Assembly: GCA_947069175.1 (NCBI GenBank)
Contig: CAMTDV010000003.1
Location: 81,693,978-81,757,977 of the forward strand
Direction: 5' to 3'
Origin: Scalesia atractyloides
Taxonomy: Eukaryota; Streptophyta; Magnoliopsida; Asterales; Asteraceae
Length of the DNA: 64,000 nucleotides
The first letter of the stretch is position 1, and each line of letters begins with the position of its first letter. Below, piece by piece: positions 58,609 through 64,000 of the stretch. Both the position numbers and the translations under genes were made by a program. The notes beneath the pieces were generated by a model. It worked only from the letters and a program-made list of their open reading frames with translations, searched no databases and was not told the DNA's origin.

Positions 58609-59927
58609 TACGGTGACATGGGAAGGACAATAGAAACGGTAACCCTTAGAGTGATCAGGATACCCGATAAAGAAGCAGGTAACTGTTTTAGGGTCAAGTT
58701 TCTTTAGGAAAGGATTGTGAAGTTTCGCTTCAGCAATGCAGCCCCATACTTACATATATTTAAGACTCGGTTTCCTTCCTGTCCAAAGTTCATAAGGAGT
58801 TTTAGGGACAAACTTAGAAGGAACTCTATTGAGTATATGAACAGCTGCTTTTAACGCTTCAATCCAGAGGAATAATGGTAAATTAGTGTTGGCTAAAATA
58901 CTGCGCACCATGTTAATAAGGGTACGACTTCTTCGTTCAGTGACACCATTCTGCTGAGGTGTACCTGGCATGGTGTATTGGTTTATAATCCCCTGGCCCT
59001 TACAAAACTCATAAAATGGACCAGGAGCTTGACCCACATCAGTATGTCTTCCATAATATTCACCGCCTCTATCTGATCTCACAACTTTAATTTTACGATT
59101 TAGTTGTTTTTCAACTTCAGTTTATAATCTTTAAAAGTTGTAAGAGATTCAGTTTTTTCCTTAATTAGGTACAAGTACATGTAACGAGAATAATCATCAA
59201 TGAAAGTGATAGATGAAGTATGTCCTGTTATGCCAGCGATTTGGTAAGGACCACTAATGTCAGTATGAATGAGTTCTAATAAATTAGAGCTCCTAGTGGC
59301 ACCTTTCTTATTCGCTAATGTCATTTTACCTTTAAGACATTTGACACATGTTCCAAAATCAGTAAAATCAAGAGGAGGTAAGACTTCATCCTTTACGAGT
59401 CGATTTAATCGTTCTCTTGAGATGTGGCCTAAACGTTGATGCCACAACATGGATAAAGTCTCTAAGTCTCGATTTTGTTTCATCTTTGTGAGTGATTCAT
59501 TAATATTATATGACAACAAAGATTTGGAAAAGTCATCATCTAGTTCCAATTTGTAGAGACCACCATCCAGAATGCCGGTACCATAAACCACAGAATCATA
59601 GAGAATAGAGAGTTTGTGATGACCATGAGTAATATCAAAACCGTCTATGTCTAACTTTAGTCCTGATACAAGGTTTCGAGTTACCTCAGGAACATATAAG
59701 GTATCATAAAGTTTAATGCATAAACCAGTTTTCATAAATAATTGTAAAGTTCCTATGGCCCTCACTTCTAATTCTCTATCATCCCCCACTTTAAGTGTTC
59801 TTTGGTTTCTTCCCAGCCTCCGGATTGTAAGGAATCCCTGAGTAGAGTTAGTGACATGAGTCATAGCATCAGAATTAAACCACCAAGAATTAGCAGGAAC
59901 ATTTAAATTATAGGACTCAAGTATCAT
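58609..59927 (-). pseudogene. pol: Ty1/copia protease remnant and integrase
   Basis: Minus-strand frame 59100-59927 opens near the protease, whose site reads WWFNSDAMTHV instead of the usual D-S/T-G-A, so the catalytic Asp is lost. The integrase zinc region LWHQRLGHISRERL...CVKCLKGKM is followed by the core: Asp in IHTDISGPY and the D-x-x motif region FIDDYSRYMY. A frameshift near 59100 leads to the second part (58750-59082), VRSDRGGEYY and PQQNGVTERRSRTL, with the catalytic Asp and Glu. A stop after PSLKYM precedes the C-terminal GPY/F-less region to 58609. Confidence 0.88.
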
Positions 59928-59990
59928 GAAAAAATCGTTACCTTTCTTAGCCAGCCATACCTTAAAGTCAGGGCATTCCTTTTGCTTATG

Positions 59991-60767
59991 TCATGTCTTT
60001 TTACAGAACTTGCAGTAGGGTTTGCCTAAGGAGTTCTTAGAGCTGGAAGGCGCACTTGCACTAGGATTGGGATTTTGGACTTTAGAAACATCCTTCCTTG
60101 GATAAGTGTTCTTCCTCTTCTTAGAGCTGGAGGTAGTAAAGTGTGCAACATCAGTAGTTCGATCCATCTTCATACGCTCCTCCTCCTGCACGCACATAGC
60201 GATCAGCTCACTCATCGACCATTTCTCTTTCTAAGTGTTGTAATTGATCTTGAATGCTTCATAGGACGAAGGAAGCGAAGTCATGATGAAATGAACAAGA
60301 AAACCATCACTAATTGCCATGTCTAATCCCTTGAGCTTAAGGGCCATGTCGTTCATCATCATGATGTGTTCATGGATGCCGCTCCTCCCGTCATACTTAG
60401 TAGTCACCAGCTTAAGGATAAGAGTACTAGCGCGTGCTTTAGACGTTCCCTTGAATTGTTCCTCCACAGAAGCCAAGTAGGTTTTAGCATCTTCAGAATC
60501 AGGAATGGCTCCTCGAATTGCATTGCTTATGGACTGCTTCATGAACATGAGAGACATGCGATTACACCTAGTCCATTTTTCATGAGCCAGCTGCTCAGCA
60601 ACGGTACTCTGAGGAGTAAGGTCTTCAGGGTTATTATCTCTTAGGGCGTAGTCAAAGTCCAGCAAAGCAAAAGTTAGCATGAGAGAGTCTTTCCATGCAG
60701 CAAAGTTATCACCAGTCAATGGTGGAAACCCGCAATTAGGTGTTAATAGTGGAAATAATATGAGCAA
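59991..60767 (-). pseudogene. gag: Ty1/copia gag
   Basis: Minus strand. 60231-60767 carries a UBN2-type gag: PPLTGDNFAAWKDSL, LLDFDYALRDN, WTRCNRMSLMFMKQSIS, ASTLILKLVTTKYDG and FLVHFIMTSLPSSYEAFKI. A stop near 60231 separates it from 59991-60215, which has a Lys/Ser-rich linker and the zinc knuckle CKFCKKT-stop-HKQKEC; the TGA replaces the residue before His. Confidence 0.9.
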
Positions 60768-61460
60768 GTTATTATACTAAGAAAAGAAGTCTTAATGTGA
60801 TCTAAGGGCAAGTTATTCTAAGGCAGGCATAAGTAATGACCATTTTAATTATGAAGTTGTGATATTGTCTATTACTAACATAAAAATAATAGACTTAGTT
60901 AAAATTTCTACTTAAATGAAGACAAATGAGCTTTGGCCAGAAGTGTAATCACCTAAATATGTGTGCAAAGTAATTGTGATAAATCAGCTTTGGCCAGAAA
61001 TGAGACAACCACTTTAATTATGCACTTGTTAAGTATGCTAGACATGAATGAATTAGATCAGCTTTGGCTAGAAATAAGACATTCACGTATATAATGCATA
61101 ATTAACATAGCTTTTGTAATACTTGAACAATAAATAGATGCATCAAATCACCTTTGGGCGGAAGTGATACATCAGAAGCTCATTCAAGCTAAACTATTTG
61201 GTTTTGTAAAAATTTATCTTATTATAATGAATTAAGTATTTACAAAACCATTTATTTAATAGCAAACCCCCTATTAGCGCGGATCGAACTTTAGTTCACA
61301 AAAAATAGCCTAATTTAGTAATGAGATTTCGGATAAAATCTTGGGTTTCGGATGAAACTCGGATTAGTCCGAGATGGGCATCTCGGATGAGTTCAGGATT
61401 AGTCCGAGATGGATAGATCGGATGAGTTCCAGATTAGTCCGAAATGGTCATCTGTACAAT
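60768..61460 (-). other. Ty1/copia leader with degenerate repeats
   Basis: Four degenerate copies of CTTTGGCCAGAA or a variant lie at about 60931, 60989, 61050 and 61149 on the plus strand. Three imperfect copies of a roughly 30-base GGATGA-ATTAGTCCGAGATGG unit lie at about 61350-61446. No LTR or primer site was found. Confidence 0.55.
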
Positions 61461-61979
61461 GATATTGAATTTAATAAGTTATTACATAAATTATATGCAT
61501 TTGCTTATTAGTGATAAAAAGATTTCTTATTTTATAAAGGCTCATTATAAGTTGTTTTTATATGATGACATGCTATAAGGTCATGTATTGTATGGTTTGT
61601 TGCTATCTATACCTTGTATTCTATATGCTATCACTTCTTTGCATTGATAATACCGAATAGAACAACTAAACGAAAGTTGTGGTTTATTGTCATTCTCATG
61701 AAAAGGTAGAAATATGATTTGATTTTACACCCAAAGTGTTATACTCCTTTTATCTCATTATCAAGTATAAAAGAAATATTATATGACTCGGACATATAAT
61801 TACTTCTCAATTGACGTTATACGAAGAGAAGTTTATTTATAAGGGAAATCGGATAAAACAAATTTTGTTTGTCAAACCTCAAATATACTCCTGAAGCAGC
61901 AATATCATTTAAAAGGTATAAACGGTTTGAAACGACTGTATATCTATATGTTCGAGAAAATAATGGAAACCCGTAAAAA

Positions 61980-62499
61980 TTGTATGGTTTTACTCTGATT
62001 CATGAAGTGAATATATTATATTGATAATTGTAATCATGGGCATCATTGAGAAAATTGTAATGATGATCATATTAATAATAAGATTGACCATCAGAAGTGC
62101 AACAATCATCATGTTAATAAGAGATCAAACTATCAGAAATTATAAGATAGTCAAGTTAATAATGAGATCGAATATCAGTATTATAATGATAGTCATGATG
62201 AGATCGACCACCAAAAGTGGTAAACTAGTGATTACATAGCACGATGGTTTGAACTTTGAAGGTATAATACATTCTTTCATATCTTATGTTTTGTATTACA
62301 TAAACCATAAGTTTATGGATCATGACTATTTACTTTATTGGTATGATCGGTTAGACCACACCGAGTCATTGATTATATGAAAAATAATGAAGAACTTGAA
62401 GATTCTTCTAGTTAATAGCATATTATGTTTGCTCTTAAGGGAAATTATTTATTTGCCAATTAATGGTATAAATCCCTAAAATATTATGGAATGAATGAA

Positions 62500-62547
<48 letters not shown>

Positions 62548-64000
62548 AAACATGATACCATTTAGTGTTTTTAAATCGATGCGTTGTCTAAATGGTCATC
62601 AAATTTACAACTTGAAGTTGTGTGTAGCTTAGCTAATAAGATAGCAAGCATATTATTCCATTTTATCATATTTATGGTGGTTATAACATTGAATTTAGTA
62701 TCCATGTTACTAATGATTATTGGAATAAGTATTGAACTTTCTAAATGCTTAAGACACATATTGCTTTTGTTGAAGACGATGATCAAACGTCTACAAATTG
62801 ATTGAAAAGTCAATAATCAAGAGAGCAAAAGTTCATATTTGAGCACATGTGATTTTACATGCGGTAACATTATTTCACATCAAGCCAACATGTTGTAATA
62901 GTTTCTCTCCATTATAGTTGGTTTTGGTCAGGAACCAAATATTTCCCATCAAAATTTTTGTTGTGCGGTATACATTGGAATTAATCCACCACAACGCATA
63001 AAGATTGAAACTCAAATAATGTTGGGAATATATGTTGGATGAAAATGCTATTTATGATTACATACTTATAGCAATTAACAAGAGATTTATTTATGGCTCG
63101 TTAAATCTTACTTTGAGTAAATTAACATTTTCAACATTAGGGGGAGATTAATGGCAGTTGAAAAAGGAATGTGTATGCATGAATTATCATTGATCCTCAA
63201 ACTAAACTGTGTGAACAAGAAGTTCAAAAGATAATTCGTTACCTAGATTAAAGAATCAATCACCAGACATATTAACTGACCTAAATACAGTGACTAAGTA
63301 AGTCACGTAGTCAACTGCTAATGCTCCAATTAAGTTAATTGTCCTAGTAGGGCAAACCATATATTACTGAGTCTATTGCACACCTGAAGCGTGGTAGACT
63401 AGTCGATTCCAAGAAAATAAAAATTACTCGAAAAATTGGAGAAAGTAATGAAGAAGATGGTCAAGTCGAGGTTATAGTAAAAAAATAAAAAAAAGGTTTC
63501 TTGAAGAGACATTAGACATGATGGTTCTGGAAGAACCTCAGATACCTGAAAATAAAGAGCTCTTAGTAAATTATATCATGACTAGAAGTGTATGGAATCG
63601 AAACAAAATCGACGTCGTTATACTTTTGTATATATAGTGCTTGAAAAGATGAAATGATGAGGATCAAGATTTAAAATCTGCCTATGAATAAATACAAAGA
63701 AATGATTGGCCAAAATGGAACGACGCAAATGAGGCAGAGTTGAATTCTCTATTGAAATGAAAGCTTACGGGCCAGCAGTCCATAAAAAAAGTTGTAAAAT
63801 ATATTTAATAAAATTAGGTCTTTTATGTGGATCAACAATTGATGGCAAAAGGATTTTGCAAAGACCTATGCTTAATTATGAGGAGACGTATTCTCCAATG
63901 GTGGATGCAATAGCTTTCCAGTATTTAATTAGTCTGGTAATATAAAGAGAGAATTAATATGCGTCTTATAAATGTTATGTATCATTTAGATACTAAAGTT
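61980..64000 (+). pseudogene. Second Ty1/copia polyprotein relic, runs off the window
   Basis: Decayed coding sequence with many stops. Traces include a gag CCHC-like NCNHGHH and ENCNDDH at about 62025-62060, KSMRCLNGHQIYNLKL at about 62573, integrase end pieces (SPL-LVLVRNQ near 62908, then LGIYVG-like at 63028-63050), and FSTLGGD near 63128-63150. RT start NYEETYSPMVDAIAFQYLISLV is at 63877-63943. The order is copia, and the LGIYVG...STLGGD...NYEETYSPVMDAITF style fits the Ivana/Oryco group as I remember it. On the opposite strand to the first copia, and far more decayed. Confidence 0.72.
62502..62545. repeat. (TA)n microsatellite
   Basis: About 22 uninterrupted AT dinucleotides within the second copia relic. 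Confidence 0.95.

Larger units (their letters stand above)
36691..61450 (-). mobile_element. Ty1/copia retrotransposon, split by element C, 5' LTR not found
   Basis: Read on the minus strand: leader (about 61450-60768), gag, protease, integrase, RT (split at 58014/38861), RNase H, purine tract, and 3' LTR (37186-36691). The integrase-before-RT order is diagnostic of copia. A duplicate of the 496-bp LTR was not found right of gag, so the 5' end is truncated or beyond recognition. All polyprotein parts carry stops or frameshifts. Coordinates include the 19-kb inserted element C. Confidence 0.88.

Noticed and set aside
60075..60326. Plus-strand ORFs opposite the copia gag
   Set aside because: Shadow frames of the minus-strand gag.

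Overview
The window is plant nuclear heterochromatin made almost entirely of nested retrotransposons. There is no recognisable host protein-coding gene and no bona fide rRNA or tRNA gene. The Ty3/gypsy polyproteins carry a chromodomain-like C-terminus, LTRs of about 2.5-2.7 kb, and tRNA-iMet primer sites (TGGTATCAGAGC). The end before the LTR is an AAATTTC-GGGAC-GAAATTT stem followed by a purine tract. This is the pattern of plant Del/Tekay-type chromoviruses. Polyprotein style (GPEFTWERED near the C-terminus) reminds me of Asteraceae genomes, but I could not search, so the species is open.

Layout. (1) 1-9455: 3' part of gypsy element A (+), with a solo LTR of a sister subfamily inside its reverse transcriptase (1961-4610, TSD AATTC). 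(2) 9456-11624: reverse-oriented related LTR E, whose missing terminus should lie left of A, so A probably inserted into E. (3) 11625-20890: leader relic, a probable solo LTR (13063-15489, TSD AAAAG), a candidate SINE, a decayed PIF/Harbinger Myb-like ORF, and a non-autonomous MULE (18954-20117, 9-bp TSD). (4) 20896-34092: a 3.3-kb solo LTR (TSD GCAAT) split by full-length but coding-dead gypsy element B (23700-33591, TSD CATAC). (5) 34098-36690: AT-rich DNA with a TIR element. (6) 36691-about 61450: a Ty1/copia element (-) split inside its RT by element C (38862-58013, +), which is split inside its gag by element D (42600-52109, -, TSD GCGAT). (7) about 61980-64000: a decayed second Ty1/copia (+) running off the window.

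C and D carry primer site, gag and purine tract but no protease, RT, RNase H or integrase. Where pol should be there is a tandem array of hairpins and TATA-containing repeats. They look like gag-only non-autonomous partners (TR-GAG-like) mobilised by A/B-type elements. D's two LTRs are both 2646 bp and differ by roughly eight bases by eye. C's differ by about 25, so D is the younger, as nesting demands.

The most unusual signal is in the LTRs of the whole family. Each intact LTR holds one tRNA-like module in antisense upstream of the TATA box and three or four tRNA-like modules in sense downstream of it. Each sense module starts with a 10-bp stem whose sequence differs between modules while pairing is kept (CACACAGTCC/GGACTGTGTG, CACCCAGCCC/GGGCTGGGTG, CACGTAGCTC/GAGCTGCGTG), followed by a GTTCGA B-box-like segment. 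Other hairpins in the LTRs and in the C/D arrays show the same paired changes. This suggests selected RNA structure within retrotransposon transcripts, which I do not recognise as a described system.
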